Below are positions 26,380-35,501 of a stretch of 42,211 nt of DNA, in pieces; position 1 is the first letter of the stretch, and every line of letters begins with the position of its first letter. The position numbers and the translations under genes are program-made. The stretch comes from Bradyrhizobium lablabi (lineage in GTDB: Bacteria; Pseudomonadota; Alphaproteobacteria; Rhizobiales; Xanthobacteraceae), in NCBI RefSeq assembly GCF_001440475.1, contig NZ_LLYB01000034.1, forward strand, positions 182,403 to 224,613, in the 5' to 3' direction. The notes under the pieces are model-generated. The model saw only the letters and a list, made by a program, of their open reading frames with translations. It ran no database searches and was not told the DNA's origin.

Positions 26380-27432
26380 ATGCGATTTGCCGTCCTCATT
26401 GCCGCTGCGCTCATGCTGATCCAGCCCGCGCATGCAGAGAAGGCGCCGGAAATCGATCCGCGCGCCTCGCTCGGGGTCGTCCAGCAATGGATCTATAACT
26501 ATCGGGCCAAGCCGGACTACGCCCATGTCCCGGCTGCCGTGCGCGTGTTGTTTCACTCGCAGACGTTCAAGGAGCCGGAGAATGCCGGCATCTATCTCGG
26601 CTTTATCGCCGGTGCGATCGGCTCTAACCCGGCCAAGGCCGAGCAGCTCATTGCCAGTTTCTTCCCTGTGCGACCGGAAGACGAATGGGTGATCGTCCGC
26701 GCCATCGCCTATTCGGGACTGCCTGACTGGAGAAACGCGCTGCGCCGGGTCGCGCCGCGAATGCCGGGCCGGCGGGTCATGATCGACAGCTACCTGGCCG
26801 GCAAGCTGCCGACCTTGACCGACATCCCGCTGGAAGAAGTAAAGCCCGGCATGATGGAGAAGATGCGCGGAGCCTTCACCAAGAATCCCTTCGCCAAGGA
26901 CGAGCGCAAGCTGAACACGACCCTTACGTTTGCCAGCAACCAGGATTTGCTTGATACGCTGTGGGGCTACTATTTTGCGACCGGCTCGCATGCACCGATC
27001 CAGCGCATCGTGCTGATGCTGCCATGGAGCAAGAGCCGCGACACGATCGACAAGCTGACGGTCGGAAGCATGGCGCGCTATACGCTCGCGAGCTATGCGA
27101 TCCGCGATGCCGGTTTGCGCGAATATCTCCGCAGCGAGCTTGCAAGGCAGCCGGCGGCGGTCAAGGCGCCGCTCGCCGAAGTCGTCGAGGCAGCGGACAC
27201 GGTGCAGATCGCAGCGCTGCGCAAGGATGCGCTGGCGGCCGTTGATGAGCTCAAGACCAAGGGCTCCGATAGCCGTCGCGACCTCAGCTTCTGGGGCCAG
27301 GTCGGCGTCGGCGCGGTCGCGCTCGGATGCGTCTCAGCTGCGGCGCTGGGGCAGGTCGCGGTTGGCATTCCCTGCGTGATCGGAGGCTCGGCCTCACAGG
27401 GTCTGCTGTCGTTCTGGGAAAAGCAGCAGTAA
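26380..27432 (+). CDS. Secreted protein of unknown function, 350 aa
   Basis: A clear signal peptide (MRFAVLIAAALMLIQPAHA) is followed by a mostly helical mature domain and a C-terminal hydrophobic, Gly/Ala-rich segment (about 307-340, VGVGAVALGCVSAAALGQVAVGIP) that could anchor it in a membrane. I recognise no family. CAGGAG precedes ATG 26380, which is why the longer start at 26305 was not used. It diverges from the BamA-like gene, so a shared envelope role is possible. Confidence 0.75.
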   Translation: MRFAVLIAAALMLIQPAHAEKAPEIDPRASLGVVQQWIYNYRAKPDYAHVPAAVRVLFHSQTFKEPENAGIYLGFIAGAIGSNPAKAEQLIASFFPVRPEDEWVIVRAIAYSGLPDWRNALRRVAPRMPGRRVMIDSYLAGKLPTLTDIPLEEVKPGMMEKMRGAFTKNPFAKDERKLNTTLTFASNQDLLDTLWGYYFATGSHAPIQRIVLMLPWSKSRDTIDKLTVGSMARYTLASYAIRDAGLREYLRSELARQPAAVKAPLAEVVEAADTVQIAALRKDALAAVDELKTKGSDSRRDLSFWGQVGVGAVALGCVSAAALGQVAVGIPCVIGGSASQGLLSFWEKQQ

Positions 27433-27453
27433 CCCGGGACCAGCCGCCGGAGC

Positions 27454-29019
27454 TTATTCCAGTCCGGCGCGGCGAAAGCCTTCGAGATAGTGCTCGCGAT
27501 CGGCGTCGTGTTTCCAGGGTAACTGCGTCGCGATCCAGGCGAGCGAAATATTCGGCTGGGTCCGGCGCAATTCCTGAAGCGCGGTGCGCGCGAGTTCGAT
27601 CTGGCCGGTCATGCCGGCGGCGACCGTCAGCACCCGGTAGGCGCCGGTGAGATCGCCGCGCTGACGGGTTGCCTCGCGCGCCAGCGCGATCGCTGCCTCA
27701 TAGTTTCTTCCGACGAACTGGGCGTAGGCCCCAACACCATAATAGATGGCGGAAGAGGGGTCTCGAGGACTCTGGCGGATCGCGCGTTGCGTCGCCGCGA
27801 AGGCATCCTCCCACCGTCCGATATAGGACAAGGCCAGGGCATAGTATCCCTGCGCCAGGGAGAAGTTCGGGTTGAGCTGTAGCGCCAGCTCGAACTCGGC
27901 CAGCGAATGATCGAGACGGCGCGTGGAGAAATACACGCTGCCGAGGGCGGTATGCGCCCAGGCATCCTCACTGTCGGCGGCAATCGCCGCCAATGCCGCT
28001 TGCTCCGCAACGGGCGCCGCTGCTGCAATATCCCTCCAGCCCAGATGCACGCCGAACATGTGGTTGGTCGCGAACAGGGCTAGCGCCTGACCGTAGTTGG
28101 GATCGATCTCAATTGCTCTTTCCAACAGCGCTTCGGCGGCGAGACTGTCGGGCCGCGTCACCCGCCAATGGTGGGACAGCGCCCGCATCACCAGGTCCCA
28201 TGCATCCACGCTGTTGGGGGGCTTGCGCCGGCTGCGAAAATTCTCAGCGGCATAGATCTGCGGCTCGATCGCGGTGACGATGGCGTCGGTGATTTCGTCC
28301 TGCACGGCGAATACATCCGTCAGCTCGCGATCGTAATGCTCCGCCCAGATGTGACTTCCAGTCGCGGTGTCGTTGAGTTGTGCCGTGATGCGGACGCGAT
28401 CGCCGCTCCTTCGCACGCTGCCTTCGAGCACGTAGCGCACGCCAAGCTCGGCGGCGACCTGCCTCATGTGTACCGGCTTGCCCTTGTAGGTGAATGACGA
28501 ATTGCGCGCGATCACGAAGAACCAGCGCAGTTTTGACAGCGCGGTGATGATGTCTTCGCTGATTCCGTCGGAGAAATACTCCTGCTCCCGGTCACCGCTC
28601 ATGTTGTCGAACGGCAGCACGGCTATCGCTGGCCGGTCGGGAAGCGCGAGCGCCGCACGCGGTTGTTCTGCTTCTGCCGCCGATGCGGAACGCACGTCGC
28701 ATGGGCTCTTCACGTCGCCGACGAAGCGAAGTCCCTTGCGCGGAATGGTCCGGATCAGCCTCTGATCCTTGCCATTGTCGCCGATTGCGTTGCGGGCGGC
28801 GTTGATCCGGCTGTCCAGCGTGGAGTCCGAGACGATCCGTCCACCCCACACCAGCGCAATGAGATCATCCCGGCTGACCACGCGATCGCGGTGCTTCAGC
28901 AGGTGAACCAGCAAGTCGAATACCTGAGGCTGCATTGCAACCAGATCGCTGCCACGGCGCAGCTCGCGACGATCGGTGTCGAGGATGTGATTATCGAAGT
29001 TGAATTTCACTTGCCCCAT
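27454..29019 (-). CDS. Winged-helix regulator with TolB-like and TPR domains (CadC/adenylate-cyclase-associated type)
   Basis: Protein of 521 aa. An OmpR-type winged helix spans about 5-95 (QVFDLLVHLLKHRDRVVSRDDLIALVWGG, then RTIPRKGLRFVGDV). A TolB-like segment at about 125-250 begins IAVLPFDNMSGDREQEYFSDGISEDI, typical of rhizobial adenylate-cyclase-associated regulators. TPR-like repeats fill the C-terminal half. No membrane helix was seen, unlike CadC. ATG 29019 was chosen because AGGAAAG lies at a suitable distance; ATG 29022 is directly adjacent. No enzyme domain is present, so it is presumably a transcription factor sensing through TPR contacts. Target unknown; mddA diverges from it. 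Confidence 0.85.
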   Translation of the reverse strand: MGQVKFNFDNHILDTDRRELRRGSDLVAMQPQVFDLLVHLLKHRDRVVSRDDLIALVWGGRIVSDSTLDSRINAARNAIGDNGKDQRLIRTIPRKGLRFVGDVKSPCDVRSASAAEAEQPRAALALPDRPAIAVLPFDNMSGDREQEYFSDGISEDIITALSKLRWFFVIARNSSFTYKGKPVHMRQVAAELGVRYVLEGSVRRSGDRVRITAQLNDTATGSHIWAEHYDRELTDVFAVQDEITDAIVTAIEPQIYAAENFRSRRKPPNSVDAWDLVMRALSHHWRVTRPDSLAAEALLERAIEIDPNYGQALALFATNHMFGVHLGWRDIAAAAPVAEQAALAAIAADSEDAWAHTALGSVYFSTRRLDHSLAEFELALQLNPNFSLAQGYYALALSYIGRWEDAFAATQRAIRQSPRDPSSAIYYGVGAYAQFVGRNYEAAIALAREATRQRGDLTGAYRVLTVAAGMTGQIELARTALQELRRTQPNISLAWIATQLPWKHDADREHYLEGFRRAGLE

Positions 29020-29152
29020 CATCTTTCCTAAAGAAACAATCAAGTCCGTCTAATGAAGAGCTGAAGCATAAGGCAAAGTTTCGTGGCCGCTTTCGCGGCA
29101 TCCTGAGAGAATCAGGAGTTGCAATCCCATTGCCTGCAGCGGAGCCAATTTC

Positions 29153-29929
29153 ATGACGGTAACTCAAGCCATCCGCCCGGCGATGCCGGGCAATCGAGGG
29201 CTAAGATTCACTGCATTTCTGTTCGGAGGTGTGGCCTATCTCACATTTCTGTTCACGATTATGTACGCCATCGGGTTCATATCGGGCTTTGCCGTGCCGA
29301 AGGCGATCGACACCGGCGCGAAATCGGGGGCATTCGAGGCAATTGTCGTCAATCTTGCGCTGATGTCGTTATTTGCCATCCAACATAGCGGGATGGCGCG
29401 TAAATCATTCAAACACTGGTGGACGCAGTTTATTCCGCAGTCGGTGGAGCGCAGCACCTATGTGCTTTGCGCAAGCCTGACGCTGTTGTTGCTGTTCTGG
29501 CAATGGCGTCCAATGCCAGCCGTGGTCTGGAGCGTCCAGGAGCCCGACATGGCCGTGGTGATCGCGACATTGTCGTTCGTCGGTTGGGTGATCGTGTTCA
29601 CGAGCACCTTCCTGATCAATCATTTCGAGCTGTTCGGATTGCACCAGGTCGCCAACAATCTCGCAGGTCGCGAGATGCCGGCGCCGGTTTTCCGGACGCC
29701 GTTTTTCTACCGCTTTGTCCGGCATCCGATCTATCTCGGTTTCATCATCGCCTTCTGGGCGGCGCCGGCGATGAGCGCGGGGCATCTACTGTTCGCCGTT
29801 GTAACCACGGCCTACATCTTCATCGGCATCATGCTGGAGGAGCGCGATCTCGTTGACATGTTCGGCGACGAGTATCGGCGTTACCGGGAGCGCGTTTCGA
29901 TGTTGTTTCCCTGGCGCAAGCTAACCTGA
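29153..29929 (+). CDS. mddA: Methanethiol S-methyltransferase MddA (NnrU-like fold)
   Basis: Membrane protein of 258 aa with about six hydrophobic segments. It carries patterns of the MddA group: LFGGVAYLTFLFTIMYAIGF near the N-terminus, QHSGMARKSFKHWWTQFIPQSVERSTYVL in the middle, and RFVRHPIYLGFIIAFWA plus EERDLVDMFGDEYRRYRERV near the C-terminus, shared with isoprenylcysteine-methyltransferase-like proteins. MddA uses S-adenosylmethionine to turn methanethiol into dimethyl sulfide and is known in Bradyrhizobium. Function is assigned by family resemblance; a related methyltransferase is possible. Followed 36 bp later by the GFA gene. Confidence 0.75.
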   Translation: MTVTQAIRPAMPGNRGLRFTAFLFGGVAYLTFLFTIMYAIGFISGFAVPKAIDTGAKSGAFEAIVVNLALMSLFAIQHSGMARKSFKHWWTQFIPQSVERSTYVLCASLTLLLLFWQWRPMPAVVWSVQEPDMAVVIATLSFVGWVIVFTSTFLINHFELFGLHQVANNLAGREMPAPVFRTPFFYRFVRHPIYLGFIIAFWAAPAMSAGHLLFAVVTTAYIFIGIMLEERDLVDMFGDEYRRYRERVSMLFPWRKLT

Positions 29930-29965
29930 TCACTTCGTTATTGTCTGCAAGGAGAGGGAAGAATC

Positions 29966-30388
29966 ATGAAACACACTGGAAGCTGCTTTTGCGGTGCGGT
30001 CGAGGTCCAGGTCACCGGCGCGCCGGAAGGAATGGGTTATTGCCATTGCCGTTCCTGCCGTTCGTGGTCCGGCGGGCCGGTGAACGCGTTCACCCTTTGG
30101 AAGCCGGAGGCCGTGCGAGTCACGGCAGGGGCGCAACACGTTGCAACCTTCGAGAAGACTCCGATGAGTCAGCGCAAGTACTGCAAGGAGTGCGGTGGTC
30201 ACCTGATGACCAATCATCCGACGCTTGGGCTGGTCGACGTGTTCGCCGCAACTCTCCCGACACTTCCTTTCACGCCCGGCGTGCACGTCAACTACGCCGA
30301 GACGGTGCTGCCGATGCGCGATGGGTTGCCCAAGCTCAAGGACTTTCCTGCCGAGCTTGGTGGCTCCGGTGAGATGATTACCGAATAG
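29966..30388 (+). CDS. GFA/CENP-V-family zinc protein
   Basis: Protein of 140 aa with the metal pattern of glutathione-dependent formaldehyde-activating (Gfa) domains: Cys7 and Cys9, then Cys26, Cys28 and Cys31 (CHCRSC), and Cys73 and Cys76 (CKECGG). Members bind one or two zinc ions; few are proven formaldehyde or glutathione-adduct enzymes. AAGGAGAG precedes ATG 29966. The close spacing after mddA suggests co-transcription and possibly handling of thiol adducts, which is inference. Confidence 0.85.
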   Translation: MKHTGSCFCGAVEVQVTGAPEGMGYCHCRSCRSWSGGPVNAFTLWKPEAVRVTAGAQHVATFEKTPMSQRKYCKECGGHLMTNHPTLGLVDVFAATLPTLPFTPGVHVNYAETVLPMRDGLPKLKDFPAELGGSGEMITE

Positions 30389-30713
30389 GAAAAACCGGCC
30401 TCCACTGAGGTAACGACGCGGCGAATGCCGCTCGCAGCGCGTTCCTCGCCAGCCGCCGCTCGACTCCTGGATCAACCGGGGTCGGGCGGTGGTCCTTTGG
30501 AATCAATCGCCACGGTCCGGTCCCGCCCCTGCAGCATGGCCGCGAGGGCAATGCTGCGGGCTCGTGCACCGTCATGAGAGCTATGTCAGCGGAAGGTCCC
30601 GCCCTGCAAAATAGGGGTTTGGCGTTGCCCACCCGGTTCCGGTAGAAAAGCCTTGAAGTCGCGGCGAAAAGCCTTTGTTTCGCCAGGCAGAATAACAAGG
30701 GGAAACGCCGGAA
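30389..30713. other. 325-bp gap without a supported gene
   Basis: Open frames cross the region on the minus strand but have no ribosome site, domain or normal start. Several GC-rich inverted segments are present but none has a U-tract. An AAGGGGAAAC ribosome site for the next gene lies at its right end. Confidence 0.5.
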
Positions 30714-31976
30714 ATGACTGCCAAGCCGCAATTGCCGGAGCGAACGCCGCGCGCCAAGGGAGAGCCGACTGCCCTGGATGGTCTATTGGTCGTCGACTTC
30801 ACCCGGGTCGTGGCCGGTCCGGCCTGCACGCAGACGCTGGCCGATTTCGGCGCCGAAGTAATCAAGATCGAAAACCCCGACGGAGGCGACGATACCCGCC
30901 ACTATGAGCACGCCGAAATCGGCGGCGAGAGCGCGGCCTTTCTCAGCCTCAATCGCAACAAGCGTGGCATTGCGCTCGATTTCAACAATCCGGCGGCGCT
31001 CGAAGTCGCCCGCGAGCTGATCGCGAAAGCGGATGTCGTGGTGGAGAATTTCTCCGGCGGCGTGATGAAGAAGTTCGGTCTCGATTATGCGTCCGTCGCG
31101 CCGACCAATCCTCGGCTGATCTATTGCTCGATCTCCGCCTATGGCCGCAAGGGCGAGTTCGCCCTGCGTCCGGGCTTCGATCCGATCACACAGGCCGAAA
31201 GCGGCTTCATGTCGCTGAACGGGTTTCCGGACGGCGAGCCGGTGCGGACCGGGCCGCCGATCGTCGACATGGCGACGGGTATGTCGGCATGCAACGCGAT
31301 CCTGCTGGCGCTGATCGCCCGAGACCGGCTGGGCCGCGGCCAGCAGGTCGAGGTCGCGCTGATCGATACCGCCGTTTCGATGACCGGCTTTTACGGCATG
31401 GCCTATCTGATCAGCGGCGCGAATCCGGGCCGCTTCGGAAATTCGCCGAACGGCTCGCCCACGGTCGGCGTCTACCAGGCGTCCGATGGGCCGCTCTACA
31501 TGGCCTGCGCCAACGACCGCCTGTACCGCCGGCTGGTGGTGAATGTGCTCGACCGGCCGGACCTCGTCACCGATCCCCGGTTCGCACACCGGAAGGATCG
31601 AACCGCCAACAAGGAAAAGTTGCGCGCCATCATCGCCAGCGTTTTTGCCAGCGACAGCCTGGAGCACTGGATGGCGAAGATGAAGAAGGCCAACATACCG
31701 GTCGGCTATCTGCGTACCGTGGAGGAAGGCTTCAACGCGCCGGAAGTGCGCGACCGCCATCGCCTCAGCCGGATTCCGCATCCGACCGCGGGCGCGGTCC
31801 CCAATATTGAAACGCCGCTGCAGATGAGCTTGACGCCAACCATCGATCCGGTGGCGGCGCCGCTGCTCGGCGAGCATACCAGGGAAGTGCTCCAAAAGAC
31901 CCTCGGCTATGATGAGCGACGTATCGCTGATCTGGCCGAGGCCGGGGCTTTCGGGAAGGTCGGCAGTATGGCCTGA
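30714..31976 (+). CDS. CaiB/BaiF (family III) CoA-transferase
   Basis: CoA-transferase of 420 aa. Family motifs are VVDFTRVVAGPACTQTLADFGAEVIKIENPDGGDDTR (27-62), SLNRNKRGIALD (78-89), ENFSGGVMKKFGLDY and GFDPITQAESGFM. The catalytic Asp218 is present in VEVALIDTA, in contrast to the homologue at 9869. It would transfer CoA between two carboxylic acids, with substrates not deducible. AAGGGGAAAC precedes the ATG. It is followed by an FMN-dependent hydroxyacid dehydrogenase 142 bp away, suggesting linked carboxylic-acid metabolism. Confidence 0.9.
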   Translation: MTAKPQLPERTPRAKGEPTALDGLLVVDFTRVVAGPACTQTLADFGAEVIKIENPDGGDDTRHYEHAEIGGESAAFLSLNRNKRGIALDFNNPAALEVARELIAKADVVVENFSGGVMKKFGLDYASVAPTNPRLIYCSISAYGRKGEFALRPGFDPITQAESGFMSLNGFPDGEPVRTGPPIVDMATGMSACNAILLALIARDRLGRGQQVEVALIDTAVSMTGFYGMAYLISGANPGRFGNSPNGSPTVGVYQASDGPLYMACANDRLYRRLVVNVLDRPDLVTDPRFAHRKDRTANKEKLRAIIASVFASDSLEHWMAKMKKANIPVGYLRTVEEGFNAPEVRDRHRLSRIPHPTAGAVPNIETPLQMSLTPTIDPVAAPLLGEHTREVLQKTLGYDERRIADLAEAGAFGKVGSMA

Positions 31977-32118
31977 GCGGTGCTGGCCTTCCGCACTACC
32001 GCATCTCGTGGACGAACGGCGTCCCTGCTTTTTGCATGACGCCTAACCTGTTCAAAGCGGTAGCTTTTTCCGTTTATCTGCGGCTAAGGTGCAGCCAAGA
32101 TGATGGGAGAGAAACAGC

Positions 32119-33252
32119 ATGAATGACGGCACCCCCACGCGTCCGGCGAGGAATGTCGAACTCGGCGCCAGCGGCGAGGAATTCCAGAACCTCCACGAAT
32201 TCATCCGGAAGGCGCGCTCCCGACTGAACCAGAATGCATGGGACTATATCGTCGGCGCCTCCGAGACGGAGACCACGATGCGCCGCAACCGCATGGCGCT
32301 CGACGAGATCGCCTTCCGGCCGCGGGTGCTGCGCAATGTCGCGGAGGTCGACGCTTCGACCGAGGTATTCGGCCGCCGCCTGCGTTTGCCCGTCATGATT
32401 GCGCCGGTTGGCGCGCTCGAGATTTTCGACCCCAATTCAGGTGCCGCCGTCGCGCGCGGCGCCGGGCAGTTCGGCGCCGCTCACATGCTGAGCTCGGTGT
32501 CCGAACCGGGGCTTGAGGCGACCGCCAAGGCTGCGCCCGACGCGCTACGCATCTATCAGCTCTATGTTCGCGGCGATGATGCCTTCGTCGAGGATGTTGT
32601 CAGCCGCAGCATCGACAATGGTTACACCGCGTTCTGCCTGACCGTTGACACGGCGCATTACAGCCGGCGCGAGCGCGATATCGCCAAGCGGTATGTCCGC
32701 GAAAGCCGCATCCGGGCCACCGGCGGCGACTTCCAGAAGGGGCTGGATTGGCGCACGGTGAAGCTGATCAAGGACAAGTACAAAATTCCGCTGGTGATCA
32801 AGGGCATTGCCACGGCGGAAGACGCCGCGATCGCGCTCGATCATGGCGTGGAGTGGATCTATGTGTCGAACCACGGCGGTCGCCAGCTCGACCATGGACG
32901 CGGCGCAATGCACGTCCTGCCGGAAATCGTCGACGCCGTTGCCGGCCGCGCCAGGATCATGGTCGATGGCTCGTTCTGCCGCGGCACCGACATCGTGAAG
33001 GCAATCGCGTCCGGTGCCGATCTGGTCGGCATCGGCCGGCTGCAATGCTGGGCGCTTGCGGCCGCGGGCGAGGTCGGCATCGTGCGGATGCTGGAGCTTC
33101 TCGAAGACGAGGTCATCCGGTGCCTTGGATTGCTCGGCGTCACCCGTTTGGCGGAGCTCGATAAATCCTATCTGCATGCGGCGACCGCGACCAATCCGCC
33201 GAGCGTGTTCAGCGCTTTCCCACTGCTGGACATCGAGCCCTATCGCTACTGA
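32119..33252 (+). CDS. FMN-dependent alpha-hydroxy-acid dehydrogenase
   Basis: Flavoenzyme of 377 aa of the lactate/glycolate oxidase-dehydrogenase family, oxidising an L-2-hydroxyacid to a 2-keto acid. Family features: Tyr43 in AWDYIVGA, PVMIAPVG (91-98), YQLYV with Gln147, the Lys228 in LVIKGI, and the active-site His252 and Arg255 in SNHGGRQLDHGRG (250-262), then DGSFCRGTDIVKA and IGR. Whether it gives electrons to oxygen or a quinone cannot be told. GGGAGAG precedes ATG 32119. Confidence 0.9.
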   Translation: MNDGTPTRPARNVELGASGEEFQNLHEFIRKARSRLNQNAWDYIVGASETETTMRRNRMALDEIAFRPRVLRNVAEVDASTEVFGRRLRLPVMIAPVGALEIFDPNSGAAVARGAGQFGAAHMLSSVSEPGLEATAKAAPDALRIYQLYVRGDDAFVEDVVSRSIDNGYTAFCLTVDTAHYSRRERDIAKRYVRESRIRATGGDFQKGLDWRTVKLIKDKYKIPLVIKGIATAEDAAIALDHGVEWIYVSNHGGRQLDHGRGAMHVLPEIVDAVAGRARIMVDGSFCRGTDIVKAIASGADLVGIGRLQCWALAAAGEVGIVRMLELLEDEVIRCLGLLGVTRLAELDKSYLHAATATNPPSVFSAFPLLDIEPYRY

Positions 33253-33255
33253 GAA

Positions 33256-33276
33256 GGGCGGCTGCGCCCGCTCTTT
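33256..33276 (+). terminator. Possible weak terminator after the hydroxyacid dehydrogenase
   Basis: GGGCG (33256-33260) and CGCCC (33265-33269) pair around GCTG, followed by GCTCTTT. The stem is short and the T-run brief. A separate 7-bp perfect hairpin (CGCCAGG/CCTGGCG, 33313-33329) lies further on without a T-run. Confidence 0.3.
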
Positions 33277-33410
33277 CACCTGAACGGCCCTGTTATTTCA
33301 GGGGGCGCTCCTCGCCAGGGAACCTGGCGGGGGATCTCTGCATTATCTGGGCGCCGAAGGTTGCGCCGTGAGCATAAGTCTGATCCCCATGATCCTATAG
33401 CCGCAAGCGA

Positions 33411-33617
33411 ATGGCAGAAAATCCTTTCGCTCAATTCAGCCTCGAGAAGGCGATCGGTCTCCGCTGGACGTTGCGGGATATTCAGGCGCGCCGACTGAAA
33501 CTGTCGCCGGTCAGCGACGAAGATGTGAGAACTTTGACAGACCTCGGTCTGGTCGAAGCGCGGGAGGAGGGACTTGTGCTGACGCCGGCCGGAACGGCCG
33601 TCGTGAACGGGTCGTAG
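33411..33617 (+). CDS. Small protein with winged-helix-like C-terminus
   Basis: Protein of 68 aa: a charged N-terminal helix with LRWTLRDIQARRLKLSPVSDEDV, then LTDLGLVEAREEGLVLTPAGTAVV, which resembles the wing part of small DNA-binding proteins. The pattern suggests a real gene, probably conserved in Bradyrhizobium, but no function is known. Its TAG stop abuts the stop of the convergent zinc-ribbon gene. Confidence 0.55.
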   Translation: MAENPFAQFSLEKAIGLRWTLRDIQARRLKLSPVSDEDVRTLTDLGLVEAREEGLVLTPAGTAVVNGS

Positions 33618-33746
33618 TCAGCGCGCCTTCAGGAAACTCTCGCCGGAATCGCAAGGCGTGCAACGGTAGGTCAACACGTCGTACTGCTGGTCGCGCGGCT
33701 CGATCGTGGCCAGCCGCATCTGCGCACCGCATTTCATGCAGGGCAT
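33618..33746 (-). CDS. 42-aa zinc-ribbon-like protein
   Basis: Two CxxC pairs (Cys3/Cys6 in MPCMKCG and a later pair in YRCTPC) with about 24 residues between them make a small zinc ribbon. ATG 33746 was chosen because it starts directly at the first metal knuckle; the frame extends to 33821 without a better start. Function unknown. It ends exactly against the previous gene. Confidence 0.55.
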   Translation of the reverse strand: MPCMKCGAQMRLATIEPRDQQYDVLTYRCTPCDSGESFLKAR

Positions 33747-34053
33747 TTCTATGCTGGTCTGAAACCGCGTGCAGGTAGGTGTCGGTCGAAGCGCTTGCAG
33801 CATCGTATCCCCATGTCCCAAGAGAGACCTAAAAACCAGAGACGCAACGCCACCGAACCCGAATCACTATGCCACACTGTTGCCACCATTGGAATCACGC
33901 GTCACGTCCGTACGGTTACGGACTATTTCCTGGGATCGGGTGGGCTTGATGCCGGCCGCGAAAGTCCATGCCGGGGCGAAAGGCCGGTCAATACGGCGCA
34001 GACGCAGGCGGGAATTGTGCTAACCTGCCAAGGCCGACACTGGAGGAGCGACC

Positions 34054-34407
34054 ATGACTGAACCGAAACTCGAAGTCCCGGCCGAGCTGCGTGACCTGGC
34101 CGAGAAAACCATCGATCAGGCGGAAAAGGCGTTCGGCATGTTCTTCGACGCCGCCGGCAAGTCCATGACATCGATGCCCGGCGCGGGTACGGAAATTTCC
34201 AGGCAGGCGCTGTCGTTTACCGAGCAGAACATGAAGGCTGCGTTCGAGCATGCCCGGAAGCTGGTCCACGCGACCGACCTTCAGGAGGCGATGCGGATCC
34301 AGTCCGAATTCCTGCGCAGCCAGTTCACCAACGCCGGTGAACATATGCGACAGATCACCGGCGGCGTTATGTCGGCCGCAAAGGACTCGGCGAAAGGCAA
34401 GTTCTGA
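34054..34407 (+). CDS. Phasin family protein
   Basis: Protein of 117 aa, almost entirely amphipathic helix, with features of Rhizobiales phasins: EVPAELRDLAEKTIDQAEKAFGMFFDAAGK near the N-terminus and LHDAT-like VHATDLQEAMRIQSEFLRSQF in the middle. Phasins coat polyhydroxyalkanoate granules and control their size. GGAGGAGCG precedes ATG 34054. The neighbouring genes are not PHA genes, so it is a stand-alone copy. Convergent with the small membrane-protein gene, 9 bp away. Confidence 0.85.
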   Translation: MTEPKLEVPAELRDLAEKTIDQAEKAFGMFFDAAGKSMTSMPGAGTEISRQALSFTEQNMKAAFEHARKLVHATDLQEAMRIQSEFLRSQFTNAGEHMRQITGGVMSAAKDSAKGKF

Positions 34408-34416
34408 GAAAGCTCG

Positions 34417-34674
34417 CTAGCGGCGGCGCGCGATCGCGACGCCGAACAGAAAGGCGACGAACAGGCTGGCCAGCGGCGCTTCGCGGGTAATTGCGCTGAT
34501 GGTCGCGAGCGGCATTCCGGGCTTCCGTGCCGCGGTGATCGCGTCGCTGAGACGCCCGACCGCAGTTTGCAGCGCGGCGGATACTTCCGTCAGCGTGCGT
34601 GACACATCGGTCGCGGTGTCGATGGCGCGTTCTGCCATCCCGGGTTGCGATGGCCCTGAGTTTTCGATTTCCAC
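34417..34674 (-). CDS. Small C-terminally anchored protein, 85 aa
   Basis: A helical, charged N-terminal part (residues 14-50, with AIDTATDVSRTLTEVSAALQTAVGRLSDAI) is followed by a C-terminal membrane segment (about 66-82, APLASLFVAFLFGVAIA) ending RRR. The arrangement is like YqjD/ElaB-type ribosome- or membrane-associated proteins, although the identity is uncertain. GTG at 34674 is the first start; ATG 34638 is an alternative. Confidence 0.6.
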   Translation of the reverse strand: MEIENSGPSQPGMAERAIDTATDVSRTLTEVSAALQTAVGRLSDAITAARKPGMPLATISAITREAPLASLFVAFLFGVAIARRR

Positions 34675-34833
34675 GTGATCAACTCACTCGATTCGCCCGA
34701 CATTTGCCGAGCGGTGGCTAATGTCCCGACAATGCGCGGACAAGACGTTTGTTCCTGTAGATTGTCGCCTCCTTGATGGATCAGGCGGAACCTTCGTCGT
34801 CGCCAGGGTTTGATTTCGTCAGAGGAGAACAAC

Positions 34834-35130
34834 ATGGATTTTCCGATGACGAGGGAATTGACCGAGGATCAAACGACCCGGCGCGGCGGCGCACCGCTGA
34901 AGGTTGCGATTGCGGTCGCAGTTCTCGGCGTGCTCGGCATGCTGATCTTCGACCATGGGCCATGGAACAAGCCGAAGGTGCAGCACCCCGTGATTGCCAA
35001 CTACAGCACCACTGGCGAGGCTGCCCGAGCCGCCGGCGCGGATGTCATTCCGACCGAGCCGAAGCTGCAGGTCGAGCCTAGTCCACCTGTGCCAAAGCCC
35101 CTTCACCCGGTGAACCCGTCGCCGCAGTAG
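34834..35130 (+). CDS. Small single-span membrane protein with proline-rich tail
   Basis: Protein of 98 aa: a charged N-terminus, one membrane segment at about 24-40 (VAIAVAVLGVLGMLIF), and a periplasmic-looking tail rich in Pro (EPSPPVPKPLHPVNPSPQ). AGAGGAG lies just before ATG 34834, which decides the start over 34810. No family recognised. Confidence 0.65.
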   Translation: MDFPMTRELTEDQTTRRGGAPLKVAIAVAVLGVLGMLIFDHGPWNKPKVQHPVIANYSTTGEAARAAGADVIPTEPKLQVEPSPPVPKPLHPVNPSPQ

Positions 35131-35140
35131 GCGGCGCCGG

Positions 35141-35187
35141 TTGACCCGTCGGGCAAATCACCGGCACAACGGCGTCATCGCGAAAGT
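35141..35187. repeat. Intergenic repeat copy 1 (TTGAC-GTCGGGCAAATCA)
   Basis: TTGACCCGTCGGGCAAATCA at 35141-35160 continues as CCGGCACAACGGCGTCATCGC, which is nearly the same as copy 3. It lies 10 bp after the proline-rich protein stop. Unlike copies 2 and 3 it has no clear terminator following. Repeats of this type are familiar to me from Bradyrhizobium and Rhodopseudomonas intergenic DNA (recollection, not a search). Confidence 0.75.
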
Positions 35188-35211
35188 TTTCAGGGCTCTT
35201 CAATGAGCGCG

Positions 35212-35397
35212 TTAGCGCACGCTGACGAATGCGCCCCAGCACGCAGCCAATCCTGCAGCCACCAGCACAAGAAGCGGATTATCGCAGAACGGACCGCCGT
35301 ATTGGCACATCGCGACACCCAGCGAGCCGATCTCATGACGGCCAGCCGCGTAGAACAAGCCGGATAGAATTGCGAGCACGGCAGCAACGAAAAACAT
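35212..35397 (-). CDS. 61-aa two-segment membrane protein
   Basis: Two membrane segments (FFVAAVLAILSGLFYAAG and PLLVLVAAGLAACWGAF) flank a short loop with Cys residues (MCQYGGPFCDNP) that could form a disulfide. ATG 35397 is chosen over the longer frame because AAGGAGG precedes it closely. Proteins with this loop are common as small hypothetical proteins in Bradyrhizobium as I recall; function unknown. Confidence 0.7.
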   Translation of the reverse strand: MFFVAAVLAILSGLFYAAGRHEIGSLGVAMCQYGGPFCDNPLLVLVAAGLAACWGAFVSVR

Positions 35398-35501
35398 CTG
35401 ATGGCCTCCTTGCGCTCTGCAGGGCCGTAGGTTGCGCCATCCACGGCCCAATAATTTCGTTTCGATATTGCCAGCTTTCTGAATCTGTTTTGCTCGGCCC
35501 C

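Noticed and set aside
26143..26991. N-terminal extension of the BamA-like frame
   Set aside because: Antisense to the secreted-protein gene and upstream of a normal signal peptide; low-complexity translation.
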